Assembly (NCBI GenBank): GCA_941918925.1
Contig: OW799234.1
Coordinates: forward strand, 59,190,968 to 59,254,967
From: Phyto melanocephala
Taxonomy: Eukaryota > Arthropoda > Insecta > Diptera > Rhinophoridae
DNA: 64,000 nucleotides
Direction of reading: 5' to 3'
Part shown: in pieces, positions 10,339 through 20,173 of the stretch
How positions within the stretch are numbered: the first letter of the stretch is position 1
Layout of the letters: the number at the start of each line of letters is the position of its first letter
Position numbers and translations under genes: made by a program
The notes under the pieces: model-generated
What the model saw: only the letters and a program-made list of their open reading frames with translations
Databases searched by the model: none
What the model was told of the DNA's origin: nothing

Positions 10339-10428
10339 AACAATGAGGGGCATGAATACGCTTACGTTCTTTTAAGGTAAATGAAAATTCATTTGATTTT
10401 GGCAGATTTAAATACAATTTCGCAATAT
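10339..10428 (-). CDS. Probable internal coding exon of an unidentified host gene
   Basis: On the minus strand a good acceptor (pyrimidine-rich stretch with likely branch site, ending CTCTAATTTAG) precedes 90 bp that stay open in one frame. The segment ends at a consensus donor (TGTT|GTAAGT, donor at 10337-10338). The peptide includes NLPKSNEFSFTLKERKRIH and ends HAPHC: polar, balanced and unlike AT-rich noise. The exon starts with 2 bases of a split codon and ends with 1 base, so neighbours must match those phases. No motif identifies the protein. The opposite strand has stops. The next exons were not found, because DINE relics and AT-rich DNA fill both flanks. Confidence 0.55.
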
Positions 10429-10454
10429 CTAAATTAGAGAATCAGTAAAAAGTT

Positions 10455-10935
10455 AATCCTTATTTTAGTATCCTTCACCTGCGGTGCCAAGGGTATACAT
10501 ACATATGTATGTATATATGTAGCTTTGACATTCCGTTTGAAATTTCTACAATATTTTTCAAATATTAATTTTGCTGAATGCTACGCAGTAAAAACAGTTT
10601 TGGTTGTGACTACCGCAATTGCTGCCAATCTCATAATTTAGTTGTAATAGTAGAATTTTATGGTTATATCTACAGAATTTCGTTTTACAATATAAATATG
10701 TAGTCAGTACTAATAAATAAAATAATAATAAAATAATAAAATTCTGCAATAGAAATTTTATACTCACAAATGAAAAGTTCGGTAGCAGGAACTGAACCAT
10801 TCGATTGGCAATGAATGTGATTTTCTGTTTTCTGGATGTAGTGACTAGGGGAGACAATTGAGCAGTGTCCGTCTTAACTCCTATCCATCTGTCCATCTGT
10901 ATGTTGGTTGTAATCAACTTTTAGAAGTCCTGGGA
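10455..10935 (+). repeat. DINE-A relic
   Basis: AAGGGTATACATACATATG, then CATTCCGTTTGAAATTTCTA and later TCCATCTGTCCATCTGTATG with AATCAACTTTTAGAAG match DINE-A read from its 5' end. Heavily diverged, 3' end lost. Confidence 0.6.
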
Positions 10936-11059
10936 ATGAATCGCTATTGAAATCCAGCACAATTAACCTATAGCTTTCTTAAATATGAGCAAGTAAACAC
11001 GATTGACTCTGCTTTTTTCATATTTTTACTTAAAAATCAACAGTCTTTAGCCCTAGAAT

Positions 11060-11843
11060 AATTGAAATACATTTTGTCATTATATCTGTAGCACATCGCA
11101 ATATCCATTTTAGTCACCTTGTTTAATTTTAGGACGATATAACTTATTCCATACGTCTGTCTGTTCTGCTGTTGAAAGCAAAAAATTAAATTTTGCCAGA
11201 ATATTTCAAATACACAAGGAATGTTGGGCATTGAACACAGGATAAATCGGTATATTAGAAAAAGAGCCAAAGCCTGTAACACAAGAGTAAGTCAAAAAAA
11301 TGTTTTTCTTACATCAAATAAAATGTGATTGCATTTAAACGCGTTAATATAGAATGATAAAATTTTGCATGTATATTTTCCGAGAAAAGTTCAGAAAACA
11401 ATAAAACATAATAAGAGGGATGGTGATGAAATTTCGCATATAAATCTCTCTGGCCAATGTTATTACAAACCCAGAAAATAAATGTAACACACCCACTTTA
11501 ACGCCTACTCCCCATGCTTTATATTAAATTCATATTAATGCTCTACTGAGAAAGATTTTGGAAAGCTTAAGGATTCTATATTTAAATATCTAATTTGAAT
11601 TTATTAGCAGAAACTACTTTGACATGCCAACTTTAACGCCCAATTTTCATACAACGTGTTGTCTTAAGTTCATATGATTTCTCTATGGACAAAGATTTTG
11701 GAGAAATGCAGAACTCTAAATTATAATGTCTAAGTTAAGTTCATTAGCAAAAATTTCTTTGACACGGATACTTAAAGACCGCTTTTCACATATTCTGCTA
11801 TCAATTAAATTTAAAAGCTTATAGAAGCGATAGAATTATATAT
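11060..11843 (+). repeat. DINE-B relic
   Basis: TTTTGTCATTATATCTGTAG, CACATCGCAATATCCATTTT, TGTTGAAAGCA, AAATTTTGCCAGAAT and later CCCACTTTAACGCCTACTCC follow the order of the intact copy at 17405. Strongly mutated and interrupted on the right by the LTR. Confidence 0.65.
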
Positions 11844-12182
11844 TGTTACGTTTATACCTTTTATAAATGTTGGCTTATTTCCTTTAAATAAACTTTGAGT
11901 TCTTTTATTGCAATCAAAAACAGTTGAAATTTGTTATAAAATTAAGAGCACTTTATTTACTTAACACACTCAGATATTGTTTTATAGCACTTTACTTATT
12001 TCACTTATTGTTATATACTTTTAATAAACACTAAAATACTGTTAGCTCACACTTAACAAGCTCTACTGTTATTCTGATCATGTTAGTTGTGTTGTTTGGC
12101 TATTTATAGTAACAAAGTAGTGTTCGGTAACATTCGACAAAGTTCTCGTATGTAAACACTAGATCATTCGAAAACCGTTACA
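11844..12182 (-). mobile_element. Solo LTR of a retrotransposon
   Basis: Read on the minus strand, 339 bp begin TGTAACGG and end CGTAACA, with a TATA-like CTATAAATAG and an AATAAAGTGC polyadenylation-type signal, the usual LTR order. No gag-pol, primer-binding site or second LTR is adjacent, so it looks like a solo LTR. A clean target duplication was not found. Superfamily (Gypsy or BEL/Pao) is undetermined. Confidence 0.6.
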
Positions 12183-12539
12183 TTTAAATTAAGACGTACT
12201 GTTAAGTTATTTGCAGGAATAATAAAAGTGCCTAAGAGTATGCTGCACATAATAACAACTTAACATAATGTTCGAACAACCAGCGAAATAATCTAATACA
12301 AACAAAACTACAGTAACTTAAACTACTACAACTAAAATAAATTATAATGTAAATTAAGCTATATAAAAATAAATCTGTAAGAATATATTAGATAATGAAA
12401 TTTAGCGTGTAGAGATTTCTAATAAATTTTGTCAACAGTTGTTTTATTATTTTGAATTTATATTATTTCTACTTATATGGACAAAAATAAAAAAAAAAAA
12501 AATCTGCAATGAATTATTGAACTTGCATTTAAACATTAA
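12183..12539. other. AT-rich spacer
   Basis: No coding or repeat signal recognised. Confidence 0.5.
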
Positions 12540-12656
12540 CTGCCGTATTCATAAAAAATATTTTAGGTTTATTGAATACTTATTTGACAAATTTCTATGC
12601 AACATCTGTCAAATAAGCTTTCAATAAACCTTAAATATTTTTTGTGAATACAGCAG
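12540..12656. mobile_element. Harbinger-type fold-back MITE (copy 2)
   Basis: 117 bp with inverted ends CTGCCGTATTCATAAAAAAT / CTGCTGTATTCACAAAAAAT, flanked by TAA at 12537-12539 and 12657-12659. Same family as 3000-3116, at a diverged stage. Confidence 0.85.
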
Positions 12657-13094
12657 TAATTATATAATATTAAAAGTAGAAGATGCCATGCCTACACAAA
12701 ACAAATATTATTTTTTAACTACCTCTGGCTTTTCAGTTTCCGAATAAATACAGCATTTTATTTATCACTTCTAATGTAGAAGTACTTAATACTTATTCAA
12801 TTGTAAGACTTAATTTAAGAAAATAAATTAATAGCAAGTCGAAGTAACACAAAGAAAGTAATGCATTTTTTAAAATAAAAGTAGAATTTCACAGTGATTA
12901 TTTTTAATAACAAATAATAAATTTTGTGTTATAAAAGTACTACACAAATCTGGTGATGTGCATCAAAAACTCATCAAACAGACGAATATATGTAGAGCTC
13001 TACTTGTACTCTACTTGTTCATGTAGAAATAAACAGTTTTCATTATCGCAAATTTGTTTACTCAGTAGGTAGTAGTAGGTAGGATAGTTATGTA
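12657..13094. other. AT-rich spacer
   Basis: One strong-looking plus-strand acceptor (ACCTCTGGCTTTTCAG, 12719-12734) is followed by an open stretch, but no convincing donor or homology. No gene called. Confidence 0.5.
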
Positions 13095-13283
13095 TTACAG
13101 ATTTACTTTTAAAAAACTTACTTTAGTCTTTTTGAATGCCTCAAAGTGCTGTTTCGGTTGTCTTTTATTGCCCTTCCCACCAGCCGATTTTAAAAGTATT
13201 TTATCTCGGTTTTTATTTCTTTCATTATTAATGCTGTGGTCGATAGATGATTGTTGATATTTGCAGTTGTGGCTTTTCAATCT
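13095..13283 (-). CDS. Possible coding exon, unidentified
   Basis: The minus-strand frame gives a basic, lysine- and asparagine-rich peptide including SIDHSINNERNKNRDKILL and GGKGNKRQPKQHFEAFKKTK. A consensus donor ACTAAA|GTAAGT lies near 13120, so the coding part would be about 13123-13283. The upstream acceptor (GGTTAAAG) lacks a pyrimidine tract, which is the main weakness. If used, the exon starts with 1 base of a split codon, matching the 2-base overhang of the exon at 32840-32966; it ends in phase 0, which does not fit the exon at 10339. No domain recognised. Confidence 0.3.
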   Translation of the reverse strand, partial: RLKSHNCKYQQSSIDHSINNERNKNRDKILLKSAGGKGNKRQPKQHFEAFKKTKVSFLKVNL

Positions 13284-16128
13284 TTAACCACTTTGGGCTT
13301 TTTATGAATTTCCCAAGTGTTTTAAACAAAAGTTTTTTTTTTATATATTTTCAAAATCACTCTTCATCGTAGTGACCTCAGGAATGATGACGAAAATAAA
13401 AAATTCAAAGGACATCTTTTAATAATCATCAAATAACGGTCAACAAACACGGTGAACATACACTCCGCATACTCACTGACTACCACCATATGCTGCAAAA
13501 GCTACAATGACAATGATATTATTAAAAGCATGCAACATCTGTTGTATGGATTTTTATTGAAAAAGAGGTCGCAAATAAACGAAGGTTTGTGTGTTTTTCT
13601 TCTTGTTTGTGTATGGCTGTGTATTTTGCACAACACAAATTGTCAATTCCACACATGTTTTAATGAAAATTAAGGCAATTCCTTGAAAGTCAAAGTAAAA
13701 ATACTGCATATGAGAGAGTGTTTTTTAGTGTAGCCCTGTCTCTTTTTTCTTTTTTTTTTTTTTTGTTAAAAAGCAAAATTAAATTTCTAAACAAAAAACA
13801 ATATTTGACCTGTTCAAAGGCCGACCTAAGAATGCTTTATGTCCTGTTTAATATGAACTACCATCACTTTTGCCACAACCACCCACCATTTTTGCTGCTA
13901 CACGTTTTAGTGTTTTCATCTTATAACACAATAATGACAACATATTGTTTTTGAAGTATGTACTCTTGTGTGCACTTGTATTTTCATTCTTTGGCATGAA
14001 CTTTAGAATAGTATGGGTTGTATGTTTGCCTCTAGTAGATTGATTATGTGTTTGTTATGGCCTTTTATTGCCAATAAATCAGAATATATTTGCAACAAAA
14101 AAGAATTAAAAACTTCAATAAATTCCTTTAAGTATCATACTCATGAAAATGTATTTGTGTGCTTGTGTATTGTGTAGTCTTTAGCGATTGAAGACGACAT
14201 TTAAACAAATATGAGGAACGCCTGTTGAATATTGAAATATCCTTTAAGAGGAGACATGTGTGAGTCTATATATTGAGGAGATATATGTATGTCTATTTAT
14301 ATACATACATATTTATTTAGTGTGTATTTAAGTATTTGTATAAGAAGTATCTTTGAAAAATTAAATAAAAAAACTTTTTGGGGTTAGATCTATGCCTCTG
14401 AACAGTGAAGTCAAGTTGGTGTTGTTCGTCAGACATTTTTATTTAGTAGACACTGATCATTGTTGTTACGATTTTGAGCAGCATGTCCAAATGATAGAGA
14501 GAGAGTGTTGCTTACATTACGAACACAAAAATCCGAGAAGACCGGTTCGGATAGCCAGCAGACAAATATTGTGATTCACAAAATCTTCAAATCACTTTGA
14601 AATATTTCTGTGTGCTATCAAAACTTTGGGTCAGGTTTTAAGCTTTCATGTGTAGGAGATTAAAACATAAAAGTTAGTGAACGGCGTTTTCTTTCCTATT
14701 TTTCGGATGGAGTTTATAGTACTTATCTACACTTAGACACAAAAATATTTTTAAATAGTTTTCCTTCGACACCACTGTCTTGCTTCCATTAGACAATAAA
14801 CAAGTAACGAAACAAAAAAAAAAAACATATTAAATTCGAACTTTTTGTTACGTGATTAGCATGTTTGTTGGCAATTTATTTTGTTTCATTGTCAATATTT
14901 ATCCATAAAAATATTTACAAAAAAAAATATCGAATGTTAACCCAAAAATCTATTAAAAAATTATAAGTTAATCCCTGGCGAAATGTTGCCATAAACTGGT
15001 ACATTCTTTCCTCAGAATTTTGTTAATAATAATGACATTTATACGAGCATGTTTGTTCGTTGTACAGAAAACAAACAAATAAAATAAATGTTTTACAAGA
15101 CAAATTGTTAACACGTGAGTCAATTGTTAATCATGAAATTTAATTTTTATTAAATATTCTATTGGCAGAATTGCCTAATACTTTCAGTCTGTTTCTCTAT
15201 TTAAAAGCCATAATATTTAAATTTATTTCCAAAGAAAACATTTTCCTAACTATGTAAGTTAGAAAAAAAAAAAATAAATAAAATAAAAATAAATAAAAAC
15301 GGATCTATTAAATTTCACAGACAACTTGCTTTTTAAGCTCCACTGATTGTGAACGTCCAACAAGCCGAAGCAAAGAGTGTTTTGAAACAAATGCAACCCA
15401 AAAACAAATGTTGCTGCCGACATATATAATTTTTATTTTTGCAAGATTCTTGTATTTGTTGTTGCTGTCGTTATTTTATACAATTTAGTTGTTTTTGTCT
15501 TTTACACCATACATACATACATTCATGTGTATGTTTATTTGTTTCATGTCATACCTTTGGAAAAAAAATTGCACGATAGATAACAAATGCGCCCCTGGGG
15601 TGTCATCGATTTTCGGAAATTCCATTATTTTATTTCCGTTGTGTTGATGTTGTCGCTTGTTTGCTTTATTTTTATGTTATTACTGCTCTTTTTCTTGTCG
15701 CCAGTTATTAAAGTATGAATATGGAAGAGAAGATTCTAATTTGTTATTTTTTTGTTTTTGCTAAAATTAAAGTAAAATCACAAATTTATGGTCTGAATAA
15801 TTTAATGTAGAAATGTGATTAAATAATTTATGATAAAGGTAAAACATATCACGTAATACAAAAAAAAATTAGAATTAAAGGTGTATTGAATTCTGACATC
15901 CCACATGTGTTTTCATTTTAACAGTTTTCTTCAAATGTAAACAATTAGATTGATTGTTACGCTCTTTTAAAGTGCCAACCATGTGTCAATTACTTAAAAA
16001 TTTAATTAATTGATATAAAAATAATTGTATTTTGATATAGTTTTATAACCATAAAATATGCATAAAAGCGAATGTTTAATAAAATCGTTCATTTAATTTA
16101 ATTTTTCTAATTTTTTAAACACATTTTA
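13284..16128. other. AT-rich stretch, no firm gene
   Basis: Contains poly-T (13740s), ATGTATGT runs and two GC-richer pockets (14392-14574, about 15330-15435). The latter is open on both strands with no deciding signal. No transposon family recognised. Confidence 0.45.
14392..14574 (+). CDS. Small ORF of uncertain reality
   Basis: A 60-residue frame from ATG to TGA, richer in G and C than its surroundings, with mixed composition (NSEVKLVLFVRHFYLV... ending RRPVRIASRQIL). The other plus frames are full of stops. No signal peptide, membrane segment or domain is evident. On the minus strand the same pocket contains CTCTCTCTC and AAT|GTAAGC, so a minus-strand untranslated first exon is an alternative. 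Confidence 0.2.
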   Translation: MPLNSEVKLVLFVRHFYLVDTDHCCYDFEQHVQMIERECCLHYEHKNPRRPVRIASRQIL

Positions 16129-16618
16129 TCATAAACTAATGGAAGGCTGATACGAACTTGAATATTGTTGACTTGGCATCATTTTTGGGTTACGAGTCTT
16201 GTAATTTTTGTTGGTTGTTCTTTTTCGATGGTGACAGTATTGGTTTAATATTGGTAGGACCTCTTTGGGGCAGGAATAAGGGTCGTAAAGACTTCTGTGT
16301 GGGACAGAGAAAGCTGTACTTAACACAGTATTGTAATTTTTGTAACCCGCTGCCTTTTTAATGCCAGCTTGTCGCTTTGTTACAACACCTACTTTAGCAG
16401 ATTGACCATTAGCTGTAGCAGCTGCAACGGCTTATTCTGAGGCATTATTGTAATTCTTATAAACTTGCTTGCATCATTGCTTGATTAGCTGATATCATCA
16501 CAGTTGAAGGTGCATCATTTGCTGCCGATGATTTGCTATATGTATAAATTCCTTGGCGTTCCACGGTAGCTTGATTTTGCCCCAGTCCTCGAATTTTGCT
16601 GCTTACAGCAGGTATCAT
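16129..16618 (-). pseudogene. Broken coding sequence of unidentified family
   Basis: From an ATG at 16618 the minus strand reads MIPAVSSKIRGLGQNQ, TVERQGIYTYSKSSAANDAP and MISANQAMMQAS. After a frameshift near 16460 it continues YKNYNNASE, a stop codon, then AVAAATANGQSAKVG, TKRQAGIKKAAGYKNYN and, near the end, PKMMPSQQYSSSYQPSISL. The peptide is Ser/Gln/Ala/Asn-rich with a repeated YKNYN motif and differs from the transposases here. Preceding DNA looks like an AT-rich 5' leader and an ATTAAA-like signal follows, so a processed retro-pseudogene is possible. Alternatively it is a host gene with a sequencing error. I do not recognise the family. Confidence 0.45.
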
Positions 16619-17404
16619 TTTTATTTATTTAGTAAAATTTTAATTTTCTTTTACAATATCTTCGGTTAAATCCCCTTTAAATTAAATTGAAATTTTGATG
16701 CCGTGTGGTAGAGAAAGACACCTCGTCGACCAGCATGTAGTTTTTCTTCAATTTAAGTCTTGAAGTGTGTAAAAAGGTTTGATAAGAAAAACTGCTAAAT
16801 CCTCTCGCAGGAAAAATTTTATAAGTAAAACTGCAAATTCCAGTACATTATTAGTTCAGTGTTTATTACAAACTCCAATTTGAAATATAAAATACGAGAA
16901 GTTTTTTGTTTGTAATGTAAAATTGCTGAAAGGGAGATAACAGGTTTGCATATTAAGCCAAGGATATGTTTAATTTCAAATATTTTTAGTAAATAAACAA
17001 AACTAAAAACAGAAATTCTTACAACATGGTATTTAATAGCTCTGATTACTAGTTTATCTGGTTTTATTGTGTATTTATTTTAATTTAAATTTGGTGAATT
17101 TACATTGGGTCCTAAGTTTCCTATTGCCATAGTGTCATAAGTGTTAACAATTTCACAACAAAAAATATATTATTTTACACTCATTGTAAAATTTTTGGGA
17201 AAGAATGATACGACAACACGATACTTATGACTTCTTGTGAATACGTCTGTTATAAGTAAAGTTGTAACTAACTGTGTAATAAAGCATTTAACATTCATAA
17301 TCAAAAACTCTGTAATTTCTATTTTTGTCTCTCTACCTGCTGTCCTTATTGAGGCAATAGTTTATTTGTTACCAGCTATAAAACTAGTTTCAATAATAAA
17401 TTTT
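16619..17404. other. AT-rich spacer
   Basis: No coding or repeat structure recognised up to the DINE-B start. Confidence 0.5.
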
Positions 17405-18483
17405 TATACCCGCCACCAAGAAAATGGTGGGGGTATATTCATTTTGTCATTCCGTTTGTAACACATCGAAATATCCATTTTAGACCCCATAAAGTATATA
17501 TATTCTGAATCAGGGTTTGATTTGATGACGATCCTGCTATGTCCGTCCATCTGTCCGTCTGTTGAAAGCACGATAGAGGTCGCACCGAAAAAGCTAGGGG
17601 GCTCAAATTTTGCCAGAATCTTTCTTATAGACAACTTTTATCTGGTATTGAAAATGGGCTAAATCGGAATATTAGGAAGAGAGCTATAGCTCGAAAAGCA
17701 AGAGTAGGTCGAAAAAACAGCGTCCTTCGAACATCGAATAAAATGGAATTGTGTCCAAACGCATTAACGTAGACTAATGAAACTTTTTCCCCGAAAATTA
17801 TCTAAATCTATGCATTAGGAGAGGAGTTATCGATCAAAATGTACGAAAATTTATACCGCACAGTGTATTTTTCGGTATATTTAAAAACAAAAAGGTCATA
17901 AAAGCAACAAAATTGGATATACGACTCTGAAATTTTGCACACTTTGCTTTTTGGTGAGACGCTTTTTTGTAACGGAAAATCAATGTGCCACGCCGACTAT
18001 TACGCCCACCTCCCATATAACGTTTTAACTAAAATTCATATAATTTCTCTATTAATAAAGATTTTGGAATAACAAATGGCTATATTGAAACACCTAAGTA
18101 GTACTCATTTGCAAAAACAACTTTGACACGCCTACTATAACGCCCACTTTTGACGTTATCTACCGTTAATGAAATTTAAAAGCTCATAAAACCGCCAAAA
18201 TTTGAGGTATGATGATCGCTACATATATCCTTCTAATCAATGTAATTGTTGTTCCAAAAAGTTTAGGTGACACGCCCACTTTAACGCCTACCTCCCATAT
18301 AACGGTTTATCTTAAATTCATGTAATTTCTCTATTGACAATGTTTTTGGGAAAATAAAGGACTATATTGAAGTATCTAAGTTGTATTTATTAGCAGAAAC
18401 TTTATTGACACGCCTACTTTAACGTCCACTTTCATTGAAAGACTACATTTACAAAAGCATTTTAGTAGCATATCGAAGTTATA

Positions 18484-18537
18484 AAGGGTGGTTAAATTTT
18501 AAGGACCGATGTTGAATTTAAATAAAACACAAATTAC

Positions 18538-18626
<89 letters not shown>

Positions 18627-19154
18627 TTATGGTTCAATTATGTATTTAACAAAATATCGGCCAAAAGGCCCCCCCCATCCTTGGCGCCCCTCCTCTATCT
18701 GATGGTCCAAATTTTCAATTACAATGTTGATGCTCAATTGTTGGGCATGATGATGAGTCGAGGTTGACTGCTCTTTTGCCACACTATCGCAAAAACCAGC
18801 AGTGGTTCTCATTCAACTAACTAAGAAGGCGTTCACAAATTTTCTAACATTTTATACAGACCTGTTTTGCAGAAATTTAAATATTTTTTACAATTCTGCC
18901 GATTGTGGACGAATTTGAAAGATTTTGTTGATCAAAAGAATTACGAAGTGCACAAAATGCATTTTGATTTGAACGCCCATTTTCATAAAAAAGCCTGAAT
19001 AACTTTAAAGCGTTGCTCATTTGCGTATCTTTCCACGGATCAAATTGAGTAGGTTTGAGACTGAGAAATGTCAAATGAAATGCAGAAAACAAATTTAAAG
19101 ACTAGGTGTAGTTAGTTCACCCTCAACATGGGCCCTTAAAATTTAACCGCCCTC
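18484..19154 (-). mobile_element. mariner-family deletion derivative inside DINE-B, copy 2
   Basis: Flanked by TA (18482-18483, 19155-19156) with ends AAGGGTGGTTAAATTTTAAG and GAGGGCGGTTAAATTTTAAG. The minus strand retains QFDPWKDTQMSNALKLF, GRSNQNAFCALRNSFDQQ, SSTIGRIVKN and the C-terminal NLDHQIEEGRQGWGG, the same N-to-C junction as copy 1. The catalytic core is absent. Confidence 0.78.
18534..18630. repeat. (ATT)n microsatellite
   Basis: About thirty ATT units with one TTTTA interruption near 18616. DINE-B copy 1 has only about four AAT units at the matching place (about 5371) and copy 3 has none to speak of, so the expansion is specific to this copy. Confidence 0.95.
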
Positions 19155-19299
19155 TACAAAGAAAGTGATACATATTTTATTATCAAAAGATTATTCCATA
19201 GCGATTAACAAAATAATAAATATTGTGCTTTAAATGTACACAAAATTGGTGGTGGGTATAAAAGATTCGGCACAGCCGAATATAGTGCTCTTACTTGTT

Positions 19300-20169
19300 A
19301 ATTTTCGTTTTCATTATAATTTAGAATTGTATTCCTTTGCAGAGATTAATTTTTACATTTTCTCACAGTAAATACATTTCTACCAAGATAATAAATAGCT
19401 ATAAAACGATAATTTCACAAAATTTATTAGAGCATGATTTTAGTTATTATGGCAAATAATTTTAAGTTAAAACTCTTTATATGAAAATATTTTCCAAGCC
19501 GATAGCCTACGTTGCTAATGCTTTAGTCTTTAAGATTTATTATAATTTTAAATTGTAATAACATTTGAATTAATAATAATAATAATAATAATAATAATGT
19601 TCTATTAAAATACTGTAAATATATAGTAAATAAATATTCATAACTTTATTATCGCAATAGCCGTTTTAGTCTTATTTTATGCAATAAGGCTAATTAGTTT
19701 CCGAAAATCTGGCAGTTATTCGCTCTTCAAAAATTTTAATTAAAAGAAATGATATTTTTACATGTAAGGCCACATGTTTGTACACCTAGTGTATTGAATT
19801 TGGCATTGATTAGTGGCTCTTGGATTTGCAGAAGCTCAGATAAAATTAATTTTTATATCTGGCCAACTGTTGCAATTTGACTGCAAAATTTAGCCGTTAT
19901 TGATGATCCACGTATTTTAATGCTTGCCTCAACTCTACCATAAATGAAAATAAAAGTAAATCTTTTTTGAAATGGCCAATAATGGTAAACCTTTCAGGTG
20001 ACAATTTGCTTAACATGTTCAATATTCTTCGCAGTTAGAGTTAAACACACGAAGTAGGAAGAAAATTTCTTACTCCACAATATAGGTGGTGACGGTGAAT
20101 TAAGCAACAAATCATTGCTTTAGACTGCAAAATTCTGACGTTTAAATGGCAACAATATGCTGTTTGCGT
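19300..20169. other. AT-rich spacer with (AAT)n
   Basis: A short AAT microsatellite at about 19570-19600. No gene or transposon recognised. Confidence 0.5.
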
Positions 20170-20173
20170 TTAA

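Larger units (their letters stand above)
17405..19299 (+). mobile_element. DINE-B composite element, copy 2
   Basis: Starts TATACCCGCCACCA and ends with hairpin ATTCGGCACAGCCGAAT and ATAGTGCTCTTACTTGTT. The body carries GACCCCATAAAGTATATATA, TGTCCGTCCATCTGTCCG and TTGCCAGAATCTTTCTTATA, then about two units of the 288-bp repeat, then the captured mariner on the minus strand. It is the most complete short form and the best reference for the family. Confidence 0.87.

Noticed and set aside
10558..10917. 119-codon minus-strand open frame
   Set aside because: It lies within a DINE-A relic and encodes nothing recognisable.
12719..12801. Strong plus-strand acceptor followed by an open stretch and GTAAGA
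   Set aside because: The encoded peptide is ordinary AT-rich noise and no phase-compatible neighbour was found.
15330..15435. GC-richer pocket open on both strands
   Set aside because: No signal decides the strand, and no motif is present in either reading.
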